Below are positions 46,827-56,272 of a stretch of DNA of 64,000 nucleotides, piece after piece. The position numbers and the translations under genes are program-made. The notes beneath the pieces were generated by a model, which was given only the letters and a program-made list of their open reading frames with translations, did not search any database and had not been told where the DNA came from. This DNA comes from Enterobacter sichuanensis (GTDB taxonomy: Bacteria; Pseudomonadota; Gammaproteobacteria; Enterobacterales; Enterobacteriaceae), in NCBI RefSeq assembly GCF_002939185.1, contig NZ_POVL01000003.1, forward strand, positions 1 through 64,000. Reading direction: 5' to 3'. How positions within the stretch are numbered: the first letter of the stretch is position 1; each line of letters starts with the position of its first letter.

Positions 46827-47540
46827 TTAGTCGAGCTTAACGCCTAAACGGTGAGCAACCGCTTCGTACGCTTCAATCAGGCCACCCAGGCTCTGACGGA
46901 AACGGTCTTTGTCCATTTTATCCAGCGTTTCTTTATCCCACAGGCGGCTACCGTCCGGCGAGAACTCATCGCCCAGCACCACCTCGCCTTTAAACAGACC
47001 AAACTCCAGCTTGAAATCGACGAGGATCAGGCCCGCGTCATCAAACAATTTTTTCAGCACGTCGTTGGCTTTGTAGGTCAGCTCTTTCATGCGCGCCAGG
47101 TTCTCTTTATTCACCCAGCCGAAGGTTTCGCAGTAAGAATCATTGACCATCGGATCGTGCATCGCGTCGTTTTTCAGGAACAGGTCGAACAGCGGTGGAT
47201 TCAGTTCGATACCTTCTTCAATGCCCAGACGCTTCACCAGGGAGCCCGCTGCACGGTTACGAATCACGCACTCAACCGGAACCATATCCAGTTTTTTCAC
47301 CAGACATTCCGTATCGGACAGCAACGCTTCCATCTGAGTCGGGATACCCGCTTCGGCCAGTTTGGTCATAATGAAATGGTTGAACTTGTTGTTCACCATG
47401 CCTTTACGATCGAACTGCTCAATGCGAGCGCCATCCCCTGCTGACGTATCATTGCGGAACTCGAGCACCAACAGATCCGGGTTTTCCGTGCTGTATACGG
47501 TCTTCGCTTTGCCACGATACAACTCAGCTTGCTTCTGCAT
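46827..47540 (-). CDS. purC: SAICAR synthetase
   Basis: A 237-residue phosphoribosylaminoimidazole-succinocarboxamide synthase, a step of purine synthesis joining CAIR and aspartate with ATP. Family motifs GKAKTVY (start), [23 protein letters not shown] and [12 protein letters not shown] are present. The start [10 protein letters not shown] was chosen, two codons into the longest frame, with AGGAGTAATGAAG upstream. A PurR operator overlaps the promoter. Located between ypfJ and bamC. Confidence 0.97.
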   Translation of the reverse strand: MQKQAELYRGKAKTVYSTENPDLLVLEFRNDTSAGDGARIEQFDRKGMVNNKFNHFIMTKLAEAGIPTQMEALLSDTECLVKKLDMVPVECVIRNRAAGSLVKRLGIEEGIELNPPLFDLFLKNDAMHDPMVNDSYCETFGWVNKENLARMKELTYKANDVLKKLFDDAGLILVDFKLEFGLFKGEVVLGDEFSPDGSRLWDKETLDKMDKDRFRQSLGGLIEAYEAVAHRLGVKLD

Positions 47541-47584
47541 CTTCATTACTCCTGGTGTGATGATTTGTGTTCAAAACTGGGCAT

Positions 47585-47608
47585 ATTATGCCACGCACAC
47601 GTTTGCGT
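47585..47608 (-). promoter_or_regulatory. purC promoter and PurR operator
   Basis: ACGCACACGTTTGCGT (47593-47608) matches the PurR palindrome ACGCAAACGTTTGCGT at 15 of 16 positions. Directly beside it on the minus strand is CATAAT (47585-47590), a good -10. Repression by PurR with hypoxanthine or guanine is expected. Confidence 0.78.
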
Positions 47609-47617
47609 AGCACGAAA

Positions 47618-47648
47618 ATAAAAAGGGCTGGATTCACCAGCCCTCGTT
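47618..47648 (-). terminator. bamC terminator
   Basis: GGGCTGG (47625-47631) and CCAGCCC (47637-47643) form a 7-bp stem with a 5-base loop. On the minus strand a T-run follows. It ends the dapA-bamC transcript just upstream of the purC promoter. Confidence 0.85.
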
Positions 47649-47649
47649 T

Positions 47650-48684
47650 TTATTTGCTGAATGCCGCCTGGAAGACAGCGACCAGCGCATCGTTCTGCGA
47701 CTGGGTCAGCGTGTGACCTTTTGGATCGATAAACTGCAGACTGCTGCGGTTATCAAGGTCACCGACCTGAATCTTGTAGTCACCGGAGGCAAGCTGAGGA
47801 TCTTTCGCACCCAGCTCCTGCCACGCGCTGTCGGAGAGCGGCTTGTAGGTTGCCGTCATGCTGCCGGTTGAACGCGTGCTGTCGGTGACCTTCATGCCCA
47901 CTTTTTCCAGGGTCGCTGGCAGACGCTGCCAGGTCTGGTTAAACGGTGCACGCACCACCAGCATTGGCAGACCGGTATCATCCGCACCGCTTTGCACATC
48001 GAAGGTCGCGCCATTGCGGCTCTGCGCGGCGTTGGCGGCATCGGTGGCAGTCTTATCGAGACCTGCGGCAATCACGTTCAGCATTTCGGTGCTGTAACGC
48101 TGCAGGGACGCGGCATCTGCAACCGGTTTACCCGCCTGCTCCAGGTTCAACAGCTTCACGTTAACCGCTTGCTGATACCCCTGTGGTTTGACGGAGACTT
48201 GATAGCGGCCGCGGTACTGCTGATCTTCATCCAGACGGTTCCATTCGATCCAGTCGGTGGTTAACGTCTGGCTGGCGTCATCGCGTTTATCGATGGTGTA
48301 GTTCTTCGACTGAATAACGCTGACAACCTGCGGCCACAGGGTGCTACCGCGCGCGCTCTCAACCATCAGAGACGCGGTATCACCGGTGAACTGGGTACGC
48401 GCCCCGCTCACCAGCGCCAGAGGCTGTGCTGGCGGACGAATATCAAGCGCTTTACCGACCAGGCCGCTGCCGTTGGTCACGGGGATATTATAATCGCCGT
48501 TCTGAATCGGCAGGATCATACCAGCCGGTGCGTGAAGTTCAGCAAGCGGGGTCGCATCCAGATAGGATTCATCACCGCTCACCTGGCGCTTGTAGCGCGA
48601 GTCTGAACTACAGGCAGCGAGCAGCATAACAAGCGAAACACTCGCAACCTTCGCCAGGCGCGACTTCTGTACTGAATAAGCCAT
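47650..48684 (-). CDS. bamC: Outer-membrane assembly lipoprotein BamC
   Basis: A 344-residue lipoprotein of the BAM complex that inserts beta-barrel proteins into the outer membrane. Signal peptide with lipobox LAAC (Cys at about 25), an unstructured N-terminal stretch that binds BamD (about 25-95, [17 protein letters not shown]), then two helix-grip domains. The ATG at 48684 gives [10 protein letters not shown] as in E. coli. It follows dapA after 16 bp, the conserved dapA-bamC pair. Confidence 0.96.
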   Translation of the reverse strand: MAYSVQKSRLAKVASVSLVMLLAACSSDSRYKRQVSGDESYLDATPLAELHAPAGMILPIQNGDYNIPVTNGSGLVGKALDIRPPAQPLALVSGARTQFTGDTASLMVESARGSTLWPQVVSVIQSKNYTIDKRDDASQTLTTDWIEWNRLDEDQQYRGRYQVSVKPQGYQQAVNVKLLNLEQAGKPVADAASLQRYSTEMLNVIAAGLDKTATDAANAAQSRNGATFDVQSGADDTGLPMLVVRAPFNQTWQRLPATLEKVGMKVTDSTRSTGSMTATYKPLSDSAWQELGAKDPQLASGDYKIQVGDLDNRSSLQFIDPKGHTLTQSQNDALVAVFQAAFSK

Positions 48685-48700
48685 CAAATCTCCCTAAACT

Positions 48701-49579
48701 TTACAGCAAACCGGCATGCTTCAGCGCTGCCCTGACGATATCACGACCGTGGTCGGTAATCGGTGTCATTGGCAGACGCAGCGTATCGGTTGCTACAAGC
48801 CCCAACTCCTTACACGCCCATTTCACGGGGATCGGATTGGGTTCGACAAATAATTTATTGTGCAGCGGCATCAGACGCTGATTAATGACACGCGCTTCAT
48901 CAAAGTGACCGGCGGCGGCCAGTTTGCACATTTCAGCCATATCGCGCGCCGCAACGTTTGCCGTTACGGAGATCACGCCATGGCCACCGAGCTGCATAAA
49001 GTCCAGCGCGGTCGCATCATCACCGCTCAACAGGATAAAGTCGTCTGAAACCAGCTCTTTGATCTGATGAACGCGGCTTAAGTTCCCTGTCGCCTCTTTA
49101 ATACCGATAATATTTTTTACTTCCGAGAGACGACCAACGGTTTCCGGCAGCATATCGCAGCCGGTACGGGACGGCACATTATACAGAATTTGTGGCAAGT
49201 CAGTATGTTCAGCGATGGCTTTGAAGTGCTGGAACAAACCTTCCTGGGTAGGACGGTTGTAATAAGGGGTCACCGTCAGACAGCCGACGATGCCGCTGTC
49301 GTTAAAACGTTTAGTCAGGCTGATCGCTTCTGCGGTTGCATTTGCCCCTGTCCCCGCGATGACCGGAATACGTCCGTCAGCCAGTTCGAGGGTCAGCATA
49401 ACCACATCACCGTGCTCATCGTGGCTCAGCGTTGCAGATTCACCGGTAGTCCCTACCGAAACGATCGCCGAGGTTCCATTGGCGACATGGTAATCAATCA
49501 GCTTCTTCATGCTAGACCGGCAGACGTTACCTTTTTCATCCATCGGTGTTACAAGCGCGACAATACTTCCCGTGAACAT
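48701..49579 (-). CDS. dapA: 4-hydroxy-tetrahydrodipicolinate synthase
   Basis: A 292-residue TIM-barrel aldolase condensing pyruvate and aspartate semialdehyde, the first committed step to diaminopimelate and lysine. The Schiff-base lysine is in [10 protein letters not shown] (about residue 161). Other sites are GTTGES (about 43-48) and [10 protein letters not shown] with the catalytic Tyr and Arg. Lysine feedback is expected. Same length as E. coli DapA. Divergent from gcvR. Confidence 0.98.
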   Translation of the reverse strand: MFTGSIVALVTPMDEKGNVCRSSMKKLIDYHVANGTSAIVSVGTTGESATLSHDEHGDVVMLTLELADGRIPVIAGTGANATAEAISLTKRFNDSGIVGCLTVTPYYNRPTQEGLFQHFKAIAEHTDLPQILYNVPSRTGCDMLPETVGRLSEVKNIIGIKEATGNLSRVHQIKELVSDDFILLSGDDATALDFMQLGGHGVISVTANVAARDMAEMCKLAAAGHFDEARVINQRLMPLHNKLFVEPNPIPVKWACKELGLVATDTLRLPMTPITDHGRDIVRAALKHAGLL

Positions 49580-49724
49580 GAGCCATCCTCTGTGCGAACA
49601 AGAGTCTCAATGGTACGTTTGGAACTGTAATAAAAGCAAGCGACCTGAGGCCCTCAGGCGGTTGTATGCATGTTTTTTTTATGCTTTCCTTAGGAAGACT
49701 TAACCATGCAAAGGAAGAACAGGT

Positions 49725-50294
49725 TTGACAACCTCATCACAACATTACCTGGTTATCACTGCGCTGGGTGCCGACAGGCCGGGTATCGTGAACACCATCA
49801 CGCGTCACGTGAGCAGCTGCGGCTGTAATATCGAAGACAGCCGTCTGGCGATGCTGGGCGAAGAGTTCACGTTTATTATGCTGCTGTCCGGAACATGGAA
49901 TGCCATTACGCTTATCGAATCCACCCTGCCGCTGAAAGGCGCGGAGCTGGATTTGCTCATCGTGATGAAACGTACCACCGCGCGCCCACGTCCGGCCATG
50001 CCCGCTACCGTCTGGGTGCAGGTTGAAGTCCCTGATTCCCCCCATCTGATCGAGCGCTTTACCGCGCTGTTTGACAGCCATCAGATGAACATCGCCGAGC
50101 TCGTTTCCCGCACACAGCCGGGCGACGAGAACACCGTACCCACGCTCTTTATTCAGATTACCGCACACAGCCCTGCTTCACAGGATGCGTCAAATATCGA
50201 GCAAGCGTTCAAAGCCCTCTGTACAGAATTAAACGCGCAGGGCAGTATAAGCGTCGTAAATTATTCGCAGCACGAACAGGATGGAGTTGAGTAA
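49725..50294 (+). CDS. gcvR: Glycine cleavage repressor GcvR
   Basis: A 189-residue protein with two ACT domains (about 8-85 and 95-170) that binds GcvA in the absence of glycine and blocks activation of gcvTHP. The start is a TTG, giving (M)TTSSQHYLVITALGAD as in E. coli; AAGGAAG lies about 10 bases upstream. No DNA-binding domain exists, as expected. Its stop overlaps the bcp start by 1 bp. Confidence 0.94.
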   Translation: MTTSSQHYLVITALGADRPGIVNTITRHVSSCGCNIEDSRLAMLGEEFTFIMLLSGTWNAITLIESTLPLKGAELDLLIVMKRTTARPRPAMPATVWVQVEVPDSPHLIERFTALFDSHQMNIAELVSRTQPGDENTVPTLFIQITAHSPASQDASNIEQAFKALCTELNAQGSISVVNYSQHEQDGVE

Positions 50295-50764
50295 TGAATC
50301 CACTGAAAGCCGGTGACATCGCACCGAAATTTAGCTTACCGGATCAAGACGGCGAGCAAGTAAATTTGACCGACTTCCAGGGACAGCGTGTTCTGGTCTA
50401 TTTCTACCCGAAAGCCATGACCCCCGGCTGCACCGTACAGGCCTGCGGCTTACGCGACAACATGGACGAGTTGAAAAAAGCCGGCGTGGAAGTGCTGGGT
50501 ATCAGCACGGATAAACCCGAAAAGCTGTCACGATTTGCTGAAAAAGAGCTGCTGAACTTCACGCTGCTTTCTGATGAAGATCATCAGGTGTGCGAACAGT
50601 TCGGCATCTGGGGCGAGAAGACGTTTATGGGTAAAACCTACGACGGCATTCACCGCATCAGCTTCCTGATCGACGCTGACGGTAAAATTGAACACGTGTT
50701 TGACGACTTCAAAACCAGCAACCACCACGATGTAGTGTTGAACTGGCTGAAACAAAGTGCCTGA
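50294..50764 (+). CDS. bcp: Thiol peroxidase Bcp
   Basis: A 156-residue cytoplasmic peroxiredoxin (PrxQ/Bcp class) reducing hydrogen and organic peroxides with thioredoxin. Peroxidatic C45 and resolving C50 sit in MTPGCTVQACGLRD with the five-residue spacing of the class. Matches E. coli Bcp. Coupled to gcvR by a 1-bp overlap. Downstream the E. coli hyf operon is missing. Confidence 0.96.
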   Translation: MNPLKAGDIAPKFSLPDQDGEQVNLTDFQGQRVLVYFYPKAMTPGCTVQACGLRDNMDELKKAGVEVLGISTDKPEKLSRFAEKELLNFTLLSDEDHQVCEQFGIWGEKTFMGKTYDGIHRISFLIDADGKIEHVFDDFKTSNHHDVVLNWLKQSA

Positions 50765-50772
50765 AAGTGAGT

Positions 50773-50836
50773 GTCGGGTGGCGGCTTCGCCTTACCCGAC
50801 CTTCTCCCTCTCCCTGTGGGAGAGGGTCGGGGTGAG
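50773..50836. repeat. REP element fused to CT-rich palindrome
   Basis: A REP hairpin GTCGGGTGGCGGC...TTACCCGAC (50773-50800) is followed directly by CCCTCTCCC-TGT-GGGAGAGGG (50806-50826) and GGGGTGAGGGC. It separates convergent bcp and perM and probably limits read-through. Confidence 0.75.
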
Positions 50837-50856
50837 GGCATCAGGCCGCACAAAAT

Positions 50857-51921
50857 CTACTTCTCCTCCACCGCTGGCACATCCGGCCACGCGTGCACCA
50901 CCGCTTTAATCAGCGTCGCCAGCGGAATGGCAAAGAACACGCCCCAGAATCCCCACAGCCCGCCGAAAATCACCACCGACAGAATAATCACCAGCGGATG
51001 CAGGTTCACCGCTTCGGAGAACAGCACCGGTACCAGCAGGTTACCGTCCAGCCCCTGAATAATCAGGTACACCGCGAAGCAGCTCCAGAACTCAGTTCCC
51101 AGGCCAAACTGGAACAGCGCGACGCCAACCACCGGAATGGTCACCACAAACGCGCCGATGTACGGAATCAGAACCGACAGCCCCACCAGCACCGCCAGCA
51201 GCAGCGAGTAGTTCAGACCGAAGATCAGGAAGCCAATCCAGGTGGCGACCCCCACGACGATCATCTCCAGCACCTTGCCGCGAATGTAGTTGGTGATCTG
51301 CTGGTTCATCTCTTCCCAGACCTGCCCCGCCAGACCGCGATTGCGCGGCAGAATACGCCGAACGGCGTTGAGCATCTGGTCTTTATCTTTTACCAGGAAG
51401 AAGACCATCAGCGGCACGAGCACGAGATAGACCGCCAGGGTAAGCAGCCCCACCAGCGACGCCAGAGAGTACTTCACCACCGAATCACCCATAGTCATGA
51501 TGCGGGCGCGCATATTTTCCGCCATCGCGTCGATGATCCCGGCATCCATCAGGGCCGGGTAACGGCGCGGCAGCGTGGCGGCGAAATCAGAAAGCTTATT
51601 CAGCATGCCGGGCATATCGCGGATCAGGTAGATCCCCTGCTGCCAGGCTACCGGCATCACCACGAAGGCCATTAACAGCAGGATACCGACAAACAGCACC
51701 AGGACGATGCTGGCCGCCCAGCGACGGGAACAGCCAATATGTTCCAGACGCGCCGTTGGCCACTCCAGCAGGTAGGCCAGCACAATCGCCACCAGCAGGG
51801 GGGCGAGCAGACCGCTGAAGAAGAACAGAATACCGAACCCGGCAACCAGAATAACCAGCAAAGCAATGGCCTCCGGGTCGCTGAACCGGCGCCGGTACCA
51901 CTGCATTAACATTTCGAGCAT
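50857..51921 (-). CDS. perM: AI-2E family transporter PerM
   Basis: A 354-residue inner-membrane protein of the AI-2 exporter/PerM superfamily with about eight transmembrane segments (paired helices at 15-60, a long amphipathic region, then 150-345). Family stretches LVGLSVLIPYIGAFVVTIP and GLDGNLLVPVLFSEAVNLHP are present. Matches E. coli PerM (YfgO). The transported substrate is unclear. Divergent from bepA. Confidence 0.93.
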   Translation of the reverse strand: MLEMLMQWYRRRFSDPEAIALLVILVAGFGILFFFSGLLAPLLVAIVLAYLLEWPTARLEHIGCSRRWAASIVLVLFVGILLLMAFVVMPVAWQQGIYLIRDMPGMLNKLSDFAATLPRRYPALMDAGIIDAMAENMRARIMTMGDSVVKYSLASLVGLLTLAVYLVLVPLMVFFLVKDKDQMLNAVRRILPRNRGLAGQVWEEMNQQITNYIRGKVLEMIVVGVATWIGFLIFGLNYSLLLAVLVGLSVLIPYIGAFVVTIPVVGVALFQFGLGTEFWSCFAVYLIIQGLDGNLLVPVLFSEAVNLHPLVIILSVVIFGGLWGFWGVFFAIPLATLIKAVVHAWPDVPAVEEK

Positions 51922-52084
51922 ACAACCCTTCCCTGAATCGAATGGCGGGAGTGAGACGGTGAATTGTATCTAACTGTCACAAAAAAGACTTTCGCTTTTT
52001 GTATCCCGGTCACAATCCGCAAAAGCATGATGAATGGGATTTTCTTCATGCAGCAACACGGCTACACTCGCTGGGCAGCAGAGA

Positions 52085-52112
52085 TGAACGATATGCCGCT
52101 TCATCGGTCAAA
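52085..52112 (+). promoter_or_regulatory. Candidate sigma-E promoter of bepA
   Basis: TGAACGA (52085-52091), a 16-base spacer and a perfect TCAAA (52108-52112) fit the GGAACTT-N16-TCAAA pattern, with the -35 weak at 4 of 7. It lies 30 bp before the bepA start. E. coli bepA is in the sigma-E regulon. Confidence 0.5.
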
Positions 52113-52142
52113 TTAGCACATCCAATATACAGGACAGTGGTT

Positions 52143-53606
52143 ATGTTCAGGCAGTTGAGAAAAACACTGGTAGCAACACTGATTGCCGCAGTGACGGTCG
52201 GTCAGGTATTACCCGCTTTTGCTGACTCGTCCGATTCATTGCCGGACATGGGCACCACAGCAGGAAGCACGCTCTCGATTGGGCAAGAGATGCAAATGGG
52301 CGATTACTATGTTCGTCAGCTGCGCGGCAGCGCTCCGCTGATTAACGACCCTTTGCTGGTACAGTACATCAACGGGCTGGGGATGCGTCTGGTGGCGCAC
52401 GCCGACTCGGTAAAAACGCCGTTCCACTTCTATTTGATTAATAATGACGAAATCAACGCCTTCGCCTTCTTTGGCGGTAACGTGGTGCTGCATTCGGCGT
52501 TATTCCGTTACTCAGACAACGAAAGCCAGCTGGCCTCGGTGATGGCGCACGAAATTTCGCACGTCACGCAGCGCCACCTGGCGCGTGCGATGGAAGACCA
52601 GAAGCGTAACGCACCGCTCACCTGGGTGGGCGCACTGGGCTCTATTCTGCTGGCAATGGCCAGCCCGCAGGCCGGGATGGCAGCCTTAACCGGTACGCTG
52701 GCCGGTACGCGTCAGGGGATGATCAGCTTTACCCAGCAAAACGAGCAGGAAGCGGACCGCATCGGCATCCAGGTGCTGCAGCGCTCGGGCTTCGACCCGC
52801 AGGCCATGCCGAGCTTCCTGGAAAAACTGCTCGATCAGGCCCGTTATTCTTCCCGCCCACCGGAAATTCTGCTTACGCACCCGTTACCAGAAAGCCGTCT
52901 GTCAGATGCGCGTAACCGTGCCAACCAGATGCGTCCGGTGGTGGTCCAGTCTTCGCAGGATTTCTACATGGCGAAAGTGAGAACGCTGGGGATGTACAAT
53001 TCCGGACGTAACCAGCTCACCAGCGACCTGCTGGATGCCCTGGCGAAAGGTAACGTGCGTGAGAAAAACGCCGCGCAGTATGGCCAGGCGCTGCAGGCGA
53101 TGGAAGCCAGTAAATACGACGAGGCGCGTAAAGCGTTGCAGCCGCTTCTGGCCGCCGACCCGAATAACCCGTGGTATCTCGATTTGTCCACGGATATCGA
53201 TCTGGGGCAGAAGAAACCTGCCGATGCGATTAACCGCCTGAAAGGGGCGAAAGACGTTCGTACCAACCCGGTACTGCAGCTTAACCTGGCGAACGCTTAC
53301 TTACAGGGCGGCCAGCCTGGGGAAGCGGCGACCATTCTGAACCGCTACACCTTTAATAATAAAGACGATCAAAACGGCTGGGACCTGCTTGCACAGGCTG
53401 AAGCCCAGTTAGGCAACCGCGATCAGGAGCTGGCGGCGCGCGCCGAAGGCTTTGCCCTGGTGGGGCGCCTCGATCAGGCGATTTCCACGCTCAGCAGCGC
53501 CAGCGCGCAGGTCAAACTCGGCAGCCTCCAGCAGGCCCGTTACGACGCGCGTATCGATCAGCTGCGCGGCCTGCAGCAGCGCTTTAAGCCGTACGAGAAG
53601 ATGTAA
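52143..53606 (+). CDS. bepA: Periplasmic metalloprotease/chaperone BepA
   Basis: A 487-residue periplasmic protein that helps LptD maturation and degrades stalled outer-membrane proteins. Signal peptide 1-27 ([17 protein letters not shown]... to AFA), M48 metalloprotease domain with HEISH in [12 protein letters not shown] and the third ligand Glu in [11 protein letters not shown], then C-terminal TPR repeats (about 310-487). The ATG chosen matches E. coli; the frame is open 48 codons further upstream without support. Confidence 0.96.
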   Translation: MFRQLRKTLVATLIAAVTVGQVLPAFADSSDSLPDMGTTAGSTLSIGQEMQMGDYYVRQLRGSAPLINDPLLVQYINGLGMRLVAHADSVKTPFHFYLINNDEINAFAFFGGNVVLHSALFRYSDNESQLASVMAHEISHVTQRHLARAMEDQKRNAPLTWVGALGSILLAMASPQAGMAALTGTLAGTRQGMISFTQQNEQEADRIGIQVLQRSGFDPQAMPSFLEKLLDQARYSSRPPEILLTHPLPESRLSDARNRANQMRPVVVQSSQDFYMAKVRTLGMYNSGRNQLTSDLLDALAKGNVREKNAAQYGQALQAMEASKYDEARKALQPLLAADPNNPWYLDLSTDIDLGQKKPADAINRLKGAKDVRTNPVLQLNLANAYLQGGQPGEAATILNRYTFNNKDDQNGWDLLAQAEAQLGNRDQELAARAEGFALVGRLDQAISTLSSASAQVKLGSLQQARYDARIDQLRGLQQRFKPYEKM

Positions 53607-53624
53607 TAAAGGAGAATGTACGTC

Positions 53625-53981
53625 ATGACAGACGCCGTAAAAATCTATCACAACCCTCGCTGCTCCAAGAGCCGCGATACCCTGAGCCTGCTGAAATCTA
53701 ACGGCGTTGAGCCTGAGGTGGTGCTGTATCTCGACACCCCGCCTGATGCCCAAACCCTCCGTCAGCTGCTACACATGCTGGGGATGGGCAGTGCACGAGA
53801 GCTGATGCGCCAGAAAGAAGATCTGTATAAGTCGCTTAACCTGGACGACAGCCGTCTCACCGAAGCCGAGCTGGTTCAGGCCATGGTTGAAAATCCAAAG
53901 CTGATTGAGCGACCGATTGTGGTGGCCAACGGCCAGGCACGCATTGGTCGCCCGCCGGAAGACGTGCTCGAGATCCTCTAA
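53625..53981 (+). CDS. yfgD: ArsC-family protein YfgD
   Basis: A 118-residue arsenate reductase-like protein with the catalytic cysteine in IYHNPRCSKSRDTL and the family ending IGRPPEDVLEIL. The ATG at 53625 has GGAG at good distance; an ATG three codons upstream is too close to it. It follows bepA closely. Arsenate reduction has not been shown from the sequence: it lies outside any ars operon. Its stop overlaps the convergent HTH gene by 4 bp. Confidence 0.9.
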   Translation: MTDAVKIYHNPRCSKSRDTLSLLKSNGVEPEVVLYLDTPPDAQTLRQLLHMLGMGSARELMRQKEDLYKSLNLDDSRLTEAELVQAMVENPKLIERPIVVANGQARIGRPPEDVLEIL

Positions 53982-54802
53982 TCGTTACGCCGCATCGCTT
54001 CCAGAAAGGCCTGCGGCGTGCTTTCACCTAACGTCTTCTGCGCTTTTCCCCGGTTGTAACTCTCACACAGTTGAATCAACAGCTCCCCGACAGGCGTCGT
54101 TTTCACCTGCGGAATAATGTCCTGCAAGGGTACCGCGACCTGCACCGCCCGGGAGACCCGGGGATGCTCGTTGATGGCAATTTCACTGTCCGGCAGGGTG
54201 ACCTCAAAACCAAAAGTATCAACAGATTGTACAGGGGCCGGACAGGCCTCAAGCAGCGCCTGCGTCCATCGCGTCAACAGCTGCGGCGATAACCCCGCAT
54301 AGAGCCGCGCATAGCACCAGCCGCTCACTGGCTCCCGCGCCCACAGCAGATGCTGCTCCCCACCGTCGTCCATATGAAGCGATAACGGCAAATGATGCAG
54401 CATCAGTTGCTGAGGCACGACACCGGCCTTCAGCGCTTTTTTACCGCGCAGCGGCGCACGCTTCGGTTTGGTGCCAGCGGGTTTGAGATAGCGATTCAGC
54501 GTTGCCCGGGACACGCGGATCCCCAGTACGTTATTAACCAGAAGCAGCAGTTCATCCAGCGGCGCGTTCAGGATATCGCGCAGCGCATTCACCAGAACAG
54601 CCTGCTCTTGTCTCATCGCTTTGTGTATCAATTTTGGCGTTGTCTGCTTATCTGAAACCTGCTCACGGTTGCGCCAGCGCCTGACGGTGGTGATGGAGAT
54701 CCCCAGCTCAGTCGCCAGCTCTCGGTCGCTCTTATCGGACTGCTGGAGATAACGACGAATACGTGGCGTGGTGGTGGCATTAGCATGCAGTTTAATTTCC
54801 AT
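53978..54802 (-). CDS. Transposase-derived HTH/integrase-like protein
   Basis: A 274-residue protein not present here in E. coli. Residues 24-46 form a helix-turn-helix (SDRELATELGISITTVRRWR); a second, IS481/IS3-like helical part reaches to about 110 (VSRATLNRYLKP). The C-terminal half looks like a shortened rve integrase fold: HMD (D145), SVD (D195) and PVGE (E240) fall where the DDE triad should be, and SYNRGKAQKTLGESTPQAF recalls the YN-x-RPH-x-ALG-x-TP tail. No terminal inverted repeats or target duplication are seen, and it is divergent from the PTS operon. It may be a domesticated transposase acting as a regulator; a decayed IS is the alternative. Confidence 0.65.
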   Translation of the reverse strand: MEIKLHANATTTPRIRRYLQQSDKSDRELATELGISITTVRRWRNREQVSDKQTTPKLIHKAMRQEQAVLVNALRDILNAPLDELLLLVNNVLGIRVSRATLNRYLKPAGTKPKRAPLRGKKALKAGVVPQQLMLHHLPLSLHMDDGGEQHLLWAREPVSGWCYARLYAGLSPQLLTRWTQALLEACPAPVQSVDTFGFEVTLPDSEIAINEHPRVSRAVQVAVPLQDIIPQVKTTPVGELLIQLCESYNRGKAQKTLGESTPQAFLEAMRRND

Positions 54803-54857
54803 CGCAACAATTCCATTAACTAATCATATGAGATTTATATAGCACACGCGGTTGCTT

Positions 54858-54900
54858 TGTGACCGATTTCACCTTTCGCCCGCCACGCTTCACTGATAAT
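54858..54900 (+). promoter_or_regulatory. Class II CRP-dependent promoter
   Basis: TGTGA-CCGATT-TCACC (54858-54873) matches the CRP palindrome TGTGA-N6-TCACA at 9 of 10 core positions. GATAAT at 54895-54900 is a good -10. With the start about 7 bp further on, the CRP site is centred near -41.5, the classical class II position. There is no separate -35, as expected. It drives the PTS operon starting at 54950. Confidence 0.75.
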
Positions 54901-54949
54901 CCACAGACATAACATAAACCGCACCACTCAATCTTGTACGGAGTTCACA

Positions 54950-56269
54950 ATGAACAATGTTCTGGGATTTCTTGAAGCAAAGCTGATGCCGCTGGCAGCC
55001 AAAACGGCACAGCAGCGTCACCTCGGGGCCATTCGCGGCGCCTACGTGTCGTTCATGCCGTTTATCATTGTCGGTTCGATTCTGCTGGTGATCTCGTCAT
55101 TTCCGAATCAAACCTATCAGCAGTTTATGTCTCAGGCCTTTGGTGAGAGCTGGAGCGCCATCATCGAAATTCCGTTCAACGCGGTGTTCTCCACCATGTC
55201 GCTGTTTATCAGCTTCCTGGTGGCGTTCCGCCTGGCCGAACACTACGGCGAAGACCGCATCTCCTGCGGCATCCTGGCGCTGGTAGCGTTTCTGATCCTG
55301 ACGCCGTTTATCAAAGTGGCGGAGAACGGCGGGATTACCGTGATGCCGGTGGAGTGGATTGGCAGTAAAGGACTGTTCGTGGCGATGATTGGCTCGCTGC
55401 TGTGGACGGAGCTGTTCTGCTGGCTGAAGCGCAAAAATCTGGTCATCAAAATGCCGGACGGCGTGCCGCCTGCGGTACAGGAGTCGTTCGCTGCGCTGAT
55501 CCCGGCGCTGCTGGTGATGATCCTGGTGCTGGTTATCCGCATCGTCTTTGAGAACACCCATTACAACACGATCCATCAGTTTATTTATGAGGTTGTGGCC
55601 ACGCCGGTACGCCACTACGGCACCTCTTACTTTGGCGCGCTGATGACGGTATTCAGCATTACCATTCTGTGGTCAGTGGGCATTAACTCCGGCTCGATGA
55701 TTAACGGCATTATTCGTCCCCTGTGGATGGAGAACCAGACTGATAACATCGCCGCCATTCAGGCTGGCACCACGCCGCCGCACATCATTACTGAACAGTT
55801 TTTTGACATGATCTGGATGGGTGGCGCAGGGGCTACGCTGTCGCTGGTGATTGCGATGCTGATTTTCGCCCGCAGCAAAAACATGCGTGAAGTCGCCCGC
55901 CTGGGCGCGGGGGCGTCGGTGTTTAACATCAACGAACCGATTCTGTTTGGTCTGCCGGTAATCATGAACCCGATCATGCTTATCCCCTTCAATCTTGTGC
56001 CGCTGGTGCTGGTGAGCGTGCAGTACGCGGCGATGAAAATTGGCGCGGTCGCCGTAACCACCGGGGTGTTTATCCCATGGACGCTGCCGCCGGTGATCAG
56101 CGGTTTTATCGTCACCGGGCACCTCAGCGGCAGCGTGATGCAGCTTATCAATCTGCTGATTGGCGCCATGCTGTATCTGCCTTTCATGCGCATTGTGGAC
56201 AAGCAGTACCGCGCGGCGGAAGTGGCGACCGTTACGCAAACCGACACGACACTTGCAAAACAGGAGTAA
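54950..56269 (+). CDS. PTS EIIC permease, lactose/cellobiose family
   Basis: A 439-residue membrane EIIC of the Lac (cellobiose/chitobiose) family. It has about ten hydrophobic segments and the sugar-binding NEP motif in VFNINEPILFGLPVIMNP (about residue 325). The stretches GAYVSFMPFIIVGSI and INSGSMINGIIRPLW are also typical. No EIIA or EIIB domain is fused or adjacent, so phosphorylation would need partners encoded elsewhere (chitobiose/cellobiose EIIA and EIIB are candidates), or it works as a facilitator. GGAG precedes the ATG. It is followed 3 bp later by a glycosylasparaginase-like gene, which suggests a glycosyl-amino acid or glycopeptide as substrate. That substrate is inference. Confidence 0.82.
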   Translation: MNNVLGFLEAKLMPLAAKTAQQRHLGAIRGAYVSFMPFIIVGSILLVISSFPNQTYQQFMSQAFGESWSAIIEIPFNAVFSTMSLFISFLVAFRLAEHYGEDRISCGILALVAFLILTPFIKVAENGGITVMPVEWIGSKGLFVAMIGSLLWTELFCWLKRKNLVIKMPDGVPPAVQESFAALIPALLVMILVLVIRIVFENTHYNTIHQFIYEVVATPVRHYGTSYFGALMTVFSITILWSVGINSGSMINGIIRPLWMENQTDNIAAIQAGTTPPHIITEQFFDMIWMGGAGATLSLVIAMLIFARSKNMREVARLGAGASVFNINEPILFGLPVIMNPIMLIPFNLVPLVLVSVQYAAMKIGAVAVTTGVFIPWTLPPVISGFIVTGHLSGSVMQLINLLIGAMLYLPFMRIVDKQYRAAEVATVTQTDTTLAKQE

Positions 56270-56272
56270 AGC

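Noticed and set aside
53625-53981. yfgD as an arsenic-resistance gene
   Set aside because: It is the backbone ArsC-like gene beside bepA as in E. coli, with no arsR, arsB or other ars genes nearby.
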